Assembly: GCA_022478985.1 (NCBI GenBank)
Contig: JAKSZP010004204.1
Location: forward strand, 1 to 64,000
Direction of reading: 5' to 3'
Origin: Massospora cicadina
Taxonomy: Eukaryota > Entomophthoromycota > Entomophthoromycetes > Entomophthorales > Entomophthoraceae
DNA: 64,000 bases
Part shown: positions 1-11,275 of the stretch, in pieces
How positions within the stretch are numbered: position 1 is the stretch's first letter
How the letters are laid out: each line of letters begins with the position of its first letter
Notes under the pieces: generated by a model
What the model was told of the DNA's origin: nothing
Databases searched by the model: none
Seen by the model: only the letters and a program-made list of their open reading frames with translations
Program-made: the position numbers and the translations under genes

Positions 1-1
1 T

Positions 2-1049
2 GGGGTGCCTGAAGAGATTGTGTCGGATCGGGGTCCGCAATTTACATCTAAATTTTGGCTCCACATGTTGGGAATTCTAAAGATCAAGGCTTGCCATTCG
101 TCAGCATACCATCCTCAGTCAGACGGCCAAACTGAGAGAGTAAATCAGATATTGGAGCAGTATTTGAGGTGCTATGTCTCAGGGCGGCAGGATGACTGGG
201 TATATTGGGTGAAGCTGGCTCAATTTGCTTATAACAATCATAAGCATTCATCCACGGGTATGACCCCTTTTTCGCAAATCACGGCCAACACCCAGAGGAT
301 ATGGGGCCCAGGGAGCAAGGGCGGAATCCAGCGGCAGATGAACTGTCACGAGATACCCGGGACACCCTAAAGCTCCTGAAGAAGAATTTGGTGGTGGCAG
401 TCGTGGCTCAGAAGAGGAAGGCAGACTGGCATAGATCTGAAGGTAGAGCTTTCAAAAGAGGTGATTGGGTCTTGGTGAATGCTCGGAACTACGCCTTGCC
501 TGTAAGGAGCCGGAAATTGGGGCCGGTGGCGTTGGGCCATATCAGGTAGTGAGGGCGGTGAACGAGGTGGCATTTGAGCTGAAGCTCCCAGAAGGATCAA
601 GAGCTCATCCGGTGTTGCATGTATTGCAGCTCAAGCCATTCTTTGGCCAGCCACCTGAAAGTCCTTCTCCTTTATTCCCAGCTGGAGGAGGAGCCGAAGA
701 GTATGAAGTTGAGGAGATTCTTGACACCAAAATGGTGAGAGGACGTCGTTCATTCTTGGTACGTTGGGTGGGTCATCCTATTGAGGAGTCCACATGGCAG
801 TCAGCTAGGGATTGTGCCCGATGTCCTGAGAAAATCCAAGAGTTCTTCCTGTCTAGGGGGGGTGATGTGACGGTTGAGGTCTATCCTCAGCATCACATTG
901 CCCTGATCTTTGGTAAGACAGGGCAGGCTGTGTCTGGATGTATGGAGGAGGAGGGGGCGTTGGTCTTGGCAAGGACGCCTAAGGGGCAGGAGCTTGAAGG
1001 AGGCCAAGGAGCAAGATGGGCGTCCAAGTTGAGGAAAAATGGGAATTGA
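2..1049 (+). pseudogene. Chromovirus integrase core, C-terminal region and chromodomain (frameshifted)
   Basis: This is the end of a pol polyprotein that would insert element cDNA into chromatin. The first segment (5-300) carries the second and third catalytic blocks of a retroviral-type integrase: SDRGPQFTS with the catalytic Asp, and HPQSDGQTERVNQ with the catalytic Glu. Reading shifts frame near 290 into 301-549 (motif KRGDWVLVN) and again near 530 into 465-1049. The last frame carries GPYQVVRAV and VLHVLQLKPF, then a chromodomain at about 700-850 (EYEVEEILD, then FLVRWVGHP and ESTWQ). The chromodomain looks intact. The two frameshifts make the copy dead. The integrase N-terminal zinc domain and first Asp are outside the window. 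Confidence 0.88.
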
Positions 1050-1215
1050 GTAACATGGGTAGTTTTGAGATTCGATTTGGATTTGAATCAAGAATGGAAT
1101 GGAACGGGTGCTTGGAAGTTTTGCAGTTCATTTGGGATTCGAAATGGAACTGGCGCAGAACTGTTGAGGATCGGAACTGGCACAGAACCATTGAGTGAGG
1201 ATTCCGCGATTCTGC

Positions 1216-1427
1216 TGTAAGGTTTACACCAAGCATCAGTCAGATTAGCACCATAAGCTTGTGTTATATTTTATATTAGCTTGTAGCATGTGTATATAGG
1301 GAAGGAACTGGGAGCTGGAGGCTTCTCAGTTCTGTTTTCTATCAACCTGGCCCAATATTAAATAAAAGAACTTAAAATTCATATATTTATACTTTGAGTT
1401 TATTTTAAAAGATATTGCCTAACTGCA
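1216..1427 (+). repeat. Candidate 3' LTR of E1
   Basis: A segment starting TGTAAGG and ending near TGCA follows the E1 coding end. It contains a TATA-like TGTATATAGG near 1290 and an AATAAAAG poly(A)-like signal near 1360. No second copy is in the window, so the boundaries are guesses. The LINE begins immediately afterwards. Confidence 0.4.
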
Positions 1428-1439
1428 GCCATGTTTGGC

Positions 1440-3479
1440 TTGAATCAACAAGAATTGGACTTTGAGAGTGAGCGTGGGAGAGCTATTGCCTCCCTTTATA
1501 CCTTGTCTTGGAGTCAAGGCATGTTGCTGGGGTTAAGTATACTTGCAACTGTCTTCCAGGGGGTGCTTGTCCAATCTTGTAGCGCGCGCACAAGGAGAGT
1601 AGTATCAGGAGCCCTGTCAGCCCTATGGTCTGTAACATGGATTCTGTTGCCCAACTCATTTGTGGCTCATTGGAAGGAGCCAGTGCGTTACACAGGCCCT
1701 TAGGTATTCCCAGTTTTCTCTATCATAGGCCTTTTGTTGGTCCAAGAATACAAGTGACCCAGAGGCTGTGGACTGACACACATTAGCCACAGAGTGCACG
1801 TTATCCCAAATCGACCTTCTGGGGATGAAACCAAATTGTTCTGGGGAGATGGTGGCAGATGCTACAGTCCCTAAACGGTTAGCCATGATTTTTGTTAAAA
1901 GTTTGGTGTCTTTGTTTGTTAGAGAAATGGGGCGCCAGTTGGCTAAGTCAAGCCTATCCCCTTTCTTGAAGAGTGTGACAGTAAAGGCCTCATGTCCTCC
2001 TGGTAGGAGGCGCGTTTCCAACAGGCTTTGGTTGATTGAGGCTAGCAGCAATGGGGATATATATTTAAAATATTTTTTGTAGAACTCATATGGAATGCCA
2101 TCTGGGCCTGGGCATTTTCGGTTTGGCGCCCCACGAATGGCTGTCCATAATTCGTTCAGAGTAATTAAATTCATTATTTCCGGGTATCAGAAAACAGTGC
2201 AGATAAGAGCTCAGTTAAGAAAATCTGCCATTTTGGCCAGCTGAATTGGTTCAGCTCAGTATAACTCAGAGTAATATCTTTGCGTTTTGATTGCCACTTC
2301 AGCCGGTGTGTCCACAATGGAATTATCCGATCTTTGCACCTGTGTGCAGGCCACGCTTTGGCGTGGTGCAAAAATTTTTTAAAGAAGTATGCAGTGCACT
2401 TGTCACCTTTAGTGATGCGTGTGGCCCTGTATTGGACACAAACCCGAAGTTTGTGTTGCCTTTCTAGTGCGTTGAGGTGGGTGGCTGCCTCCGCCCACTT
2501 CTGGCCCCATGCAGGGCTATATCCTGTGGCTGAAAATGTTGGACTCCAAGTGGGCCAATTCCACCAGTGCATGCGGCATACCCGCCGATGTGGCTCATGA
2601 GCATCTGGAGGAGAGATGGCGATAGTGGCGGATGGTGTCTTCTTTGAAAGTTGCCCATGTGTAAATGGGGTCCACGCAAAACGGTGCAACAAACAATTTC
2701 GCCAAAGTTGCCTTTTCCACCCATGTGGAAAATCCTGGTGATGTGAGCTCGGGGGGGCGGATTTTGCACCAATGTGGGTCCTTTGCAACTGTGATGGGTA
2801 AGTGGTATGTTATTGAGACCAGTCTGTGGTCGGAGAATTCCATTTTCATTGTTTTGAAGTGGGAGATGTGGGGTTGAAATTTCGCTGGCATTAGAATAAG
2901 GTCGATGCGGGTCATGGACCTTAGTTTGCCGTTGTGGATGTGGGGACGCATCATGTTTTTGAGCAGTGGGGCATGTTGTGGCAGCTCATCCATTAACCCA
3001 AGGGTGGCTTTTAGAACGTGTAGTTCTACGTGACCCTGTGGGGCGTGGGGTGAGGGCGGCCACCGGTCCATTGTTGAAGTTAGCCAACAGTTCATGTCGC
3101 CAACTAGGAAAGAATCAGGGGGTAGCAGGAGGGATTTGACCAATGAGAAAAATTCCTGATGCTCATGTGCACTGTTTAGGGCGTAAATGTTGACGATTGT
3201 GTGTGCAACGTCGGCCCACAAGGTGACAACGAGCACTCAGCCATTTAGGAATGTTTCTGAGGATGTGAATTTGAAAAAATTGTTTTTCTGAATTAGCACC
3301 CCACAGTGCTTCAACCAAAAGGATAGGGATGGTAGGAGCATTGTTTTCCAAGCTTCCTCGGAACCTCATGGACAGTGGGACTCCTGGATGGCCAGGATAT
3401 CCACGGGTAAATTGTTTTGTAAAAAACTCAGTTTCCTAGCCCGGGATGGGGAGGCCTTGATTCCAGCGATATTCAGCAT
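1440..3479 (-). pseudogene. LINE ORF2: APE endonuclease and N-terminal reverse transcriptase (broken)
   Basis: ORF2 nicks target DNA and reverse-transcribes LINE RNA. It starts at ATG 3479 with MLNIAGIK and reaches LAIQESH (endonuclease QETH block), then a TGA near 3367. The endonuclease continues in another frame (3236-2595): VNIYALN, GDMNCW, RIDLIL and FSDHRLVSI match conserved APE blocks, including the catalytic Asp-His pair. A connecting region (2788-2174) contains KGDKCTAYFFKKF, typical of the LINE linker before RT. RT blocks follow at 2174-1656: PGPDGIPYEFYK, NWRPISL and FLDQQKAYDR (motif A Asp). A degraded motif-B-like block is seen near 1500 in another frame. The YxDD block is absent. 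Frameshifts near 3300, 2620 and 2174 inactivate it. Confidence 0.85.
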
Positions 3480-3509
3480 CCCTAGAGTGAAGGTTTCCCC
3501 CAATGCACC

Positions 3510-4925
3510 TTAGGTGTGAGGGGGTGGGCCCCCAGGCCCACCAGCCTCTTCCAGGTCCCCACGGGCTTTCACAGCAGCGTGGGTGTTAGCAGCAATGCTA
3601 TTGGGGTTTTTGTTAATTTTTGTGGAAAGAGTCACGTTGGCTTTGGCCTTCACTTTTTGTTTTCTCGACGTTGGACGAATTTTTTGTGGTGCAGATACAT
3701 TTGGTGCACCGTCAAGTGGGGCAAAAAAAAAATTTTTGGTTGGGATAGGTCCCAAGTCGGTTTTGACCAGAGCTTGGGTGCAGCGATTGGGTGAGATTGA
3801 ATCTCCCATTGGATCCTCAGATTGAGTGGCCCACTTGGCATGGGCCTCCCAATCTGATTGGGTGATGGATTCCTGAGTTGCTTCCGCTGTGAAGGCCTCC
3901 ATGTCCTCCTGGAATTGTGAGTGTGGGATGGTGGTGGTGGCCTTGGCCGCTTCCTTGTCCACGGCCCTATGGGCCTGCTTGGCTTTCTTCTGCTCCTGCG
4001 GGGAGATGGGCTTTACCAATAGGTAGCAGCCTTGTGCTCCCCATGGGAAAGCCTCCTTGGTGCTTGCGGTTGGTTCATAGTGCGCCTCTCCGCTGGCCAT
4101 GGCCGCCGAGGGGTGCTCTTGGAATGTGAAGCCCTCCTTGATGGGGCATGTGTGCGCCTTATGGCTGAATGCGTCACAGTGGGTGCAAATGGGGGGCACG
4201 CTGTCCATGGTTACCCGGAATGAGTGGGTGGTATGCCATGTGATGTCAATAAAGGTGGAGTGCGGGATCTGGGTTAGGTCCTTCACGATCTCCTCAGTTG
4301 GGGTCAGAACTGCGATGGCTTTGCTGGTGCACAGGTGTGGCATCAGCGTGAAACGTTGCATTTCAAAAGATTGTATTTCGCCGTATATGGTGAGACCATC
4401 TTTCAGGTGTTGCTCCAAAATGTCACGTTTTACCGTAGTAGGCAAAAAGTCAAACGTTAGGAAAATTTTGTTTGATTTTGTCCATCTGATGAATTTGATT
4501 TCAACGACCCATTGCCCTTTGGGGAGGTCGACCACTATGCGCACCGCTGCAGCCTCATCTGCTGCTATTTTGCTTTCAAAACCTAGGTCCAGCCAACCAT
4601 GCGACATGGAGTGAGGTGCAACGTACACTGCAGTCGGGAAAATTTTGTGTACATCTTAACAAAATTTTTCCCATAAGGCTATTTTTTGGATGTCCAGATA
4701 CACACAGACTTTGAATTCCACCGACGAAAGTGGCTGGGAGTGTGGCGTGTTGATGTACTGGTTGCATCGAGCTTGCCACGTGAGTATCTCCGGGGAAATT
4801 GTGACTGCTGGTTTTTTTAGATTTTTTTCTATTCTGCTGGATTCTCTGGGGCATTTTCAAACGTTAGAGGCCGCGGGCCTTCCGCCTGCTCCTCTTGCCT
4901 TGCTTGCCCAACTGCTCCCAGACAT
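3510..4925 (-). pseudogene. LINE ORF1 nucleic-acid-binding protein with CCHC zinc knuckle
   Basis: ORF1 proteins bind LINE RNA in the ribonucleoprotein particle. From the ATG at 4925 a single frame runs to 3510 (about 470 codons) with two in-frame stops, TGA near 4858 and TAA near 4657. Below 4628 it is open for about 370 codons. A CX2CX4HX4C zinc knuckle (CTHCDAFSHKAHTC) lies at 4146-4187. Before it come an RNA-binding-like alpha/beta region and motifs such as DLPKGQWVVEIKF. The C-terminal third is rich in Lys, Ala, Thr and Pro and looks disordered. ORF2 starts 31 bases downstream in the usual ORF1-ORF2 order. The family assignment rests on position and the zinc knuckle; exact clade unknown. 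Confidence 0.78.
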
Positions 4926-5097
4926 GGGCGCAGACTAATCTCCTCTATGAGATTATCAAACTAGATTTAGTCTTGAATTGAATAGGTTGCAAAAGTGTTT
5001 GCAACGAGAAAGAAAAGTCAACTCCCCAGGCCACCTTCTAAAGCAACATCATTTTTAGCAAAGATCATATGATATACATAAAAGGATAAGGCTAATT

Positions 5098-7310
5098 GTG
5101 ATTTACAAGCCATCCTCAGTTAAATTGATAAGATTTTTAAAAACGTGCACCTTTCTTAAAAAGTTCACGCTAAATCTTGCAGGGGTAGATGCACCCTTGT
5201 ATAAGGCTAGTGTGGCTAAAACTCTTCAGTGGTCACCTTCACTGGAGGATGCCTTCCAAGCTGTGAAGCGCACTTTACTCTCCACGTTAGTTATTCACCA
5301 CGTTAAAGCAAATATGGATTTTATAGTGGATATAGATGCTTTAGAATTTGCTATTGCTGCTGATCTGTTACAAGTGGTCAAAGATGGAGCTGAGCATCCC
5401 ATAAATGACCTATAAAAGACGTTTTTAACTCAGGTGAATTATGCTGTTTATGACAAAGAACTATTGGATGTAGTGAAAGCACTGAACTAATGGTGCCATA
5501 ATCTTCGTGGTTCTTCCTAACTATTCCACGTTATAATGACCTATGAGCTTTGCTTTACTACCAAAAACCTTATGTCCTGACCCCACAACAAACTCACTGT
5601 CATGAGATCTTTGTGGAATTTTTGCTATCTTATATGTTCATGAAATGAAAGGAGAACGGTTCAGCTGACGCTCTGAGACGTAACTCTGCTTTAGCTCCTG
5701 ATCTCAAGGAAGTGGAGTTGCATAACACCCAACTGGTAAGTCCTCCAGGGAAGATTGTATATAAGCAACCCTCCTCCACTTTGTTAATTAAAGTTCTTGA
5801 TTCTCTCAAAAAACTAGAGGAGTCTAATATGTTCAGAAATATTGTTTTAATCTTCATTCTTTATCTTCTATATATAACTTATTATCGCTAAATGCTATTT
5901 AATATCGGAGGATATAAAAAATCAGATACTATTAAAATGAAAGTATATTATATGGTTCCATAGATGCTTATAAGTTCCCACTAGACATTTTCGCCTGAAG
6001 TAATCAAGGAGCACCATGATGGAAAACATGGGCCATTCTGATGGAGGTGAAACCCCTAAAGATTATCCGCCAATTGTATAAATGGAAGAATTTAGCAAAT
6101 GTTGCACGTTATATCAAGTAATGCCTTGTTTGCAACAGGATGAAATCAAATTGTCAGCCCCTTTCTGGATTTTTGGTACTCACACAGAAAGCAGAGGGGC
6201 CTTAGTCTTCCCTCTCAGTTGTTTTTATTTTGGAGTTACCCTTATCTGAGGGGTACAATGACATCATGGCGGTGACCATTTCATCAAGTTCTCATATTTT
6301 ATTTCATGCCACTCCACTGTGATGGCGTCCCAAATGTCAAAGCTGATTGTCACCCACTTTTATACGTCCATGGCGTCCCTAAGAGATCATTAATGATTGT
6401 GGACCTCAGTTCACATCAATATTTTTGACAAGTTTATTCAAGGCTATTCAAATTTGTCCATGATGCTCATCTGTCTTCCACTAATATTCAGATGAGCAGA
6501 CATAGCGAATGAATCAATGCGCGAAGCAATTTTTGTGGTATTAAATGTCTGTTAACCATTATATTGGGCCTCACACCTTCCTTTGCGAAATCCAGTTACA
6601 ACAACATCCAGCATTCCTCTAACGTTTTCTTTCTTTAAAAGTAATGGCTATAAACATGCATTATAAATGGAACCCAGGTGTGGTTTTAAGGTGGAAGCGG
6701 TGACAGACTTTTCCAAGTTTATCAAGGAAGTACACCAGAGGGTAAACACAAACTTGGAGGTGACCATGAAGGTTTAAAAGGAGAATACTGACGGTAAGAG
6801 AAGAGTGGGTCCTAATTATATAGAGGGGAACTTTGTGATGCTCAATGCCAAAGATATCTATCAAGAAGATATGTAAGAAGTTGGGGCAAAAAAGAATAGT
6901 ATTTTGCCACATTGTCATAAAGGTGAGCCATGCCTCCTACCAGCTGGATTTTCCGCCAAATATCAAATCTTTGCCACTTTTCTTGAGAGTAAATTGACTC
7001 CTTTTTGAGGGTTCTCCCTCCTGAGACCCAGAGTCATATTTTTTGGGGGGCATCTAAGTGGGGAGTGGAGGAGATTGTGGCCTCCCGTTAGTCTAGAAGA
7101 AAGCATAAGTACTTTATATCATGGAAAGATTTTGATTCAGCCAAAAAAATTTCGGCGCCACCTTGTGATTGTTCCCAAGCACAAAAACTGATTGATAAAT
7201 TCCATACCCTCTTTCCCAATGCTTCTGGTCCTAAGTCTACTTCTGTAATTGCATCCCTGAAGTTACCCCAGCACATAAGGACTTCTCTCTGGCTGAGGCC
7301 TCTGGGGTGG
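5098..7310 (+). pseudogene. G5 pol remnant: RT thumb, RNase H, integrase, chromodomain
   Basis: The longest open stretch (5098-5415) has the RT-thumb/RNase H junction: LAGVDAPLYK, then SLEDAFQAVKRTLLS, then FIVDIDALEFAIAADLLQ, which aligns with the region around the first RNase H Asp. After stops the sequence continues with VYDKELLDVVKALN (RNase H). Integrase-like traces around 6280-6660 include a GVP-like and DCGPQFTS-like stretch. The chromodomain block is at about 7060-7130, with HKYFISWKDFD. It is followed by a tail (DKFHTLFPNASG) equivalent to FHECFPEAAGH in G4. Dense stops and frameshifts show this is one of the older copies. No catalytic centre can be called intact. Confidence 0.7.
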
Positions 7311-7603
7311 GGTGGAGCCACAGAAACTGGAGGGTGATGTCATGTCCCATGATATGATTTCTGTTGTGGATAAAAGGACAAGGAGGAAAAAGCAGGTCCA
7401 AAGGGGTCAAGTTGTCCGCCCTCCCTGACCTCAGCTACACTGTGGATAATTGCTGGATCAGGCCAAGAAGGTCTAGGTTGATCCCCTAAATCGTTTGTTA
7501 AGGACTGGAATGTTACATCAATAGGGCTGAAGATCACACATCTAGTTTAAATGCTGACAGTTTATTATGTTTCATATAGAACATGTATTAAAAAATATTT
7601 AAT

Positions 7604-9462
7604 GAATTTATTTTATTTAACTGAGGTAAGCTGATCAGGGGCGCAATACTGAACTAAAAACTAAAAATAAAACTAACTTAACTAATTGATCTAAACAAAA
7701 TGACCAAATGAGCAGATTGAATGAAACACGCTGAATGAAACAACCAACCAGGTGGGCAGCGGAGATCACTTATCCCTCCATGGCAGAAGGGGAGGGAGGA
7801 TTAATGGGCTCATCTTCAGCAGAATCTTCCTCATCCCAGAGTAGGGTACATGTCAAGGCGGATAAAAAGGGCGTTGGGGCATTGGTGGTATGTGGTTCAA
7901 TATCACTAATGATCGGTATTTCTGAGAAATTGCCAACTACAAAAATGGCAGTGATATATCTGGCTAAAGCCTTTTTGGCTTTAATGTGAACGTCTAGTAG
8001 TTTGATGAATGTGGCAATATTGGTTCAGGTAATTTTAGATTTAGCATTCCATGATACAGTTACCACATTCTGAATAGCGTCATTGACATTTTTGTGCAAT
8101 TAATTCATATTAATCTTAGTTTTTTGTGAAATTTATGGGGATAGCGGGATGGTGGAATACCTCCTGTAAGCATCGCAACTGATTTGGCAGCAGCTTTGTG
8201 GAGGGGACAACAATCTGGTGTGGCAGCTGCTTCTACTACAAGCTAAGGTTGCTGTAGAATGATCCAGCATTTGTCTGTGGGGCATATAAATAAGGGGGAT
8301 TTGATGTCCTATTCTGCCTTACAGAACCATTCGATTTGCAGAGATGGTTCTTCAATGAGATTACCTCATTTGTCAATTTCAGCCAATAACTTTCATGGGT
8401 TCTGGTTGAATTAAATTGGGGAATCATAATATGGAGGAGGTTTGGTTGATTCATTGGAGGATGCATGGGATCAAACTGGGGTACAATCCTGTGCTTGATT
8501 GGGTGGAGCGTTTGTGGCACTGGGGCAAGGATGGGGCTGATTGGCGGCTGCAGATGCAGCTGCAGCAACAGGCTTTGGGAGGGGGAGGTAGGATCATACC
8601 CCATTCAAGAACTGACGCAGGGTGGGCGGTGGATTGGGGGTCAGTGGGCAAAAAATCATATCTGTCAGAAGTAACTAAGGAGGGGCACTTGCATTTTGAG
8701 TGGTCCAACTTGAAACAGGGAGGGCAGATCATCCGCCCACCCTCAATCTAGGCCCAAAATAGATGGTCAGGGACAGAAGGAATGACGGCGCAAGGGGGAA
8801 TTGACACAGCGATTTTACTAAATTCAGGGCTGATTGTGGCATACGCCTGAGGCCCAGCAAGTCGTGTGGCCCATTTGGGACCACAAAATGTAAGATGAAG
8901 TTGGGGTCATAGGCTTCCAAACCGTCCATCAGCTTCTGGTGGAGCACTTCAGGGGGAGGTGGGTGGGCAGACCAGCAAAATGGACCACCAAAGTGGTGTC
9001 TGATGGGAGCCAGGTCCGAATTGTGGGAAGAGGGATACCCTGAAATACCAGGGGCACAATTGCCGCAGTGGCAGCATTGGCTTCACAGATGAAGCCAAGG
9101 TCAAAATACCCCTTATAGGGGCGGAAATCAATAAAACTGGTGGGAATCATCACCGCCTGTGCCATTTCAATAATGGCTTGGTCATGGTATGAGAAGAGTT
9201 TCCCATAGTTGACCCTTAGTCCATAGCACATGTTGCTCTGGGGGAGCACCAGGGGGCAGCGAGGTACTGCTTGGGTATGAGTGAGGTGGGTGTCAAGATC
9301 CTTAGGAGGAACAGTTGTCCCATGAGTTTGTGGTGACTGGGTGAGCCAGTCTGAGTGCATTTTCCTGCTGGACAGAAAATGGCGAGGGGTTCACCACTGC
9401 CCCACACTGGAGCAGCCAGCGGAGAATCCAAGGACATTGGGGCAAAACTATGGTGGGTGATT
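7604..9462 (-). mobile_element. HAL-a: ORF1-only retroelement (about 1.86 kb)
   Basis: A minus-strand element encodes one gag/ORF1-like protein and no reverse transcriptase. It shares the whole body and both ends with the plus-strand copy at 16725-18580, and the two lengths are nearly equal, so both look full length. Its 3' end in element orientation is CAGCTTACCTC followed by an A/T-rich TTAAATAAAAT-type tail. The 10-bp sequence AATATTTAAT occurs exactly at both flanks (7594-7603 and 9463-9472), a plausible target duplication, though the AT-rich context weakens this. It is best compared with half-LINEs (HAL1 type), mobilised in trans. Confidence 0.72.
7770..9440 (-). pseudogene. ORF1/gag-like protein with zinc knuckle (HAL-a copy)
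   Basis: Read on the minus strand from about 9437, fragments in several frames reproduce one protein also seen in HAL-b. The N-terminal part has YGKLFSYHDQAIIEMAQ and FIDFRPYKGYFDLGF. The middle contains TLVVHFAGLPTHL and KLMDGLEAYDPNFILHFVV. A CX2CX4HX4C zinc knuckle (CPPCFKLDHSKCKC) lies at 8685-8726. A Pro/Ser/Cys-rich linker follows, and a C-terminal segment ends at a shared TAA near 7770. Domain order (alpha/beta domain, zinc knuckle, disordered tail) matches LINE ORF1 proteins such as the one at 3510-4925, but sequence similarity to that ORF1 is not obvious. Several frameshifts and stops disable it. Confidence 0.7.
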
Positions 9463-9829
9463 AATATTTAATTTCTTGTTTTTTCATACAACTTTCTCAG
9501 AAAGTTAAACCTAGCAGAAAGAGATTTTTTTAAAATAATTTAATGAATTTAATAATACTAAAAATAGTATACTCAGCTTGTAAAAACCTGTAAATGCTCG
9601 TACTTGAGCTATAGAAATGCCATCAGTGGTCGTCTCATTGTATTACCAAAATTAGTTTCCACTCCAAAAAATTAATTATGTCCTATCTCACCAAATTTCC
9701 TTGTGTAACATTTTTCCAACCATTCTCTATGTTGGTCGTTTCTCTTCCCTTAAATAAAGGCCAACTATATATATATTTACCTAATGTTACCCTTTACTGC
9801 TCTTGCGGGTTAACTGTGTCAGGGAAGCG

Positions 9830-11275
9830 GCAGATAAAGTTTAGACTTGCCTGCCAGTCAGGATTCAAAAGCACCCAGAAGGCGATCCAGAATGCCATAG
9901 GCACTGCTGCTCAAATGACGTTTAGATGGGCTTAGAGGTAGGTGAGCAATGAATACCAATGGGCCGAAAAAGTTGAAAACAACCTGGTGAAAAGCCATGC
10001 TGTCACAGCTATGGTGCCTATGGTCCTGGACATGGAAAATGTTGGCTCATATTGGCGGGTTTGAATTCCTCATGAGGAAATTGGAATGGAGCTATTGTTG
10101 AGAGTGCAGATCCTCACCCAGATTGAGGATAATTTTGCCCACATAAAGCTGAGATCCTGGTGGCAAATTGCTCCAGCAATTAAAAAAGTTCAGGAATCCT
10201 TGAGCATGGTAGGCCTGATCAACTGCGGAAGGCAATAAGGTCATCAACCTGGCCATGATGGCCCAGTTGTTGCATGTCCATAATTCTACATGAGCAGGTG
10301 TTGCAGAATACTAAAAACTGATTTTAAATAAAAGATAGGTTAAGAGCAAGGTAATTTAATTAAAATTTAATAAAGAAAATTGACTGTCAATCCTCCCTGT
10401 GAAGGATGACTGCTTAAATACCCAGTCAATTTGTGAATAGTTTTAGGATGTAGGGGATCAAGCCCTCAAGTTTATGACCTAAACCAAATGAACTTTAGAG
10501 TGGGAAAGTTGTTTTGTTTTAAACTGACTCTGAAAGTGTTGGTAGTGGACCAAGTCATCATTGATTTATCCTTAGGTACCAAAACTGCATTTCTTGCTGC
10601 AATTACCCTGATTTGAGTGGTAACATCTCACTCAATAGGTAACGGGAGCCTTCCAGGGCCATCCCACATATAGATAGACCCAAGTGGTTGGTAACAAGTT
10701 CAGGAAGCCTAACCCACCTGCACCTGATCGCTATGGTGCCCGCTTGGCCATACAAGGTTTAGTGTATTTATGTTTCAATGCCAACTGGGATGGTTTAATG
10801 CTGTTGGCTATTTTTTTCTAAAGATTAGGTGCTACTGGTATTTTGTCAAAGGTTCAATGATGTTGCACTGTTTACCAAAATTAAGGTCAGCCTAGAGTGG
10901 AGACTCGCCTCATCCATCCCAATTTGGTCTGATTTTCCAAAACCTTGGTGCAGATTTTTTCAATCTGCTGTAACAATTCCCCAATTGTTAGTATGGGTGG
11001 CGAAATTTTTAAAGGGTAAGCCGTGACCCACTGCTCATCCACCACATGGGCGAGGTCACCCTGGGAGATGAGGAGGGCGGCTAGCCTCCTTAACTTTTTT
11101 AAAAGGGAAAGGGAACCCCACCCAGCTTAAGCATAGGGGACGCTTCCCCGGACTTATAACCTGCTTCTGGAGGCTTTCTGGGGTTCCTTTATAAACTATG
11201 AAGTATTTGCACCGTACTGGGTGGTTACAGGGATTTTAATGGTAGTTTATTATTGGAGAGTTAGAGACAATCTCC
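9830..11275. other. Decayed interval, possible retroelement coding traces
   Basis: No intact gene. A plus-strand reading at about 9830-10230 gives protein-like stretches such as STQKAIQNAIGTAAQ and MVPMVLDMENVGSYW with few stops. The first resembles the NAIQNAVTIAQ segment of the HAL ORF1, so an old gag/ORF1 fragment is plausible. A 65-codon open frame at 10829-11026 has no recognisable motif. Confidence 0.3.

Larger units (their letters stand above)
1..1427 (+). mobile_element. E1: 3' end of a Ty3/gypsy chromovirus
   Basis: The window opens inside an LTR retrotransposon read on the plus strand. It holds the integrase catalytic core, the integrase C-terminal region, a chromodomain and a short candidate 3' LTR. 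The order integrase-chromodomain-LTR is that of Ty3/gypsy chromoviruses. The element's 5' part lies outside the window. Its base composition is visibly richer in G and C than the other elements here, which suggests a different age or origin. It abuts a minus-strand LINE at about 1430. Confidence 0.85.
1430..4925 (-). mobile_element. APE-type LINE, ORF1 plus partial ORF2
   Basis: A non-LTR retrotransposon lies on the minus strand. ORF1 with a zinc knuckle runs 4925 to 3510. ORF2 starts at 3479 with an apurinic endonuclease domain, then a linker, then the first part of a reverse transcriptase that fades out near 1450 next to the E1 LTR. The 3' half of ORF2 (RT catalytic YxDD block, C-terminus and tail) is missing. 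LINE copies are usually truncated at the 5' end, so loss of the 3' part suggests a later deletion or an insertion break rather than incomplete reverse transcription. Confidence 0.85.
5098..9830 (+). mobile_element. G5: decayed chromovirus, 3' half, LTR split by HAL-a
   Basis: Heavily mutated pol sequence from the RT thumb through RNase H, integrase and a chromodomain runs 5098-7310. A candidate 3' LTR begins TGTCATG at 7338. The LTR is interrupted at 7604-9462 by an ORF1-only retroelement and appears to continue to about 9830. The chromodomain closely resembles that of G4 (VEEIVAS followed by SWKDFD here, SxKGFD in G4), so G5 and G4 belong to related families. The 5' half is missing, cut at the LINE side near 5000. 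Confidence 0.7.
7338..9830 (+). repeat. Candidate 3' LTR of G5, split by HAL-a
   Basis: TGTCATG at 7338 follows the chromodomain tail and resembles the start of the G4 LTR (TGTCATGACTT). The two pieces are 7338-7603 and 9463 to about 9830. A CTATATATATAT tract near 9765 follows a TTAAATAAAGG stretch. No partner LTR is present, so the 3' boundary is approximate. Confidence 0.4.

Noticed and set aside
1431..1703. A 90-codon plus-strand frame with membrane-like segments
   Set aside because: It lies opposite the decayed LINE reverse transcriptase, whose motif A and a motif-B-like block read through on the minus strand, so it is probably an antisense shadow.
3516..4614. Several plus-strand frames of 60-171 codons
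   Set aside because: They overlap LINE ORF1, which has a zinc knuckle and consistent ORF1-ORF2 layout on the minus strand.
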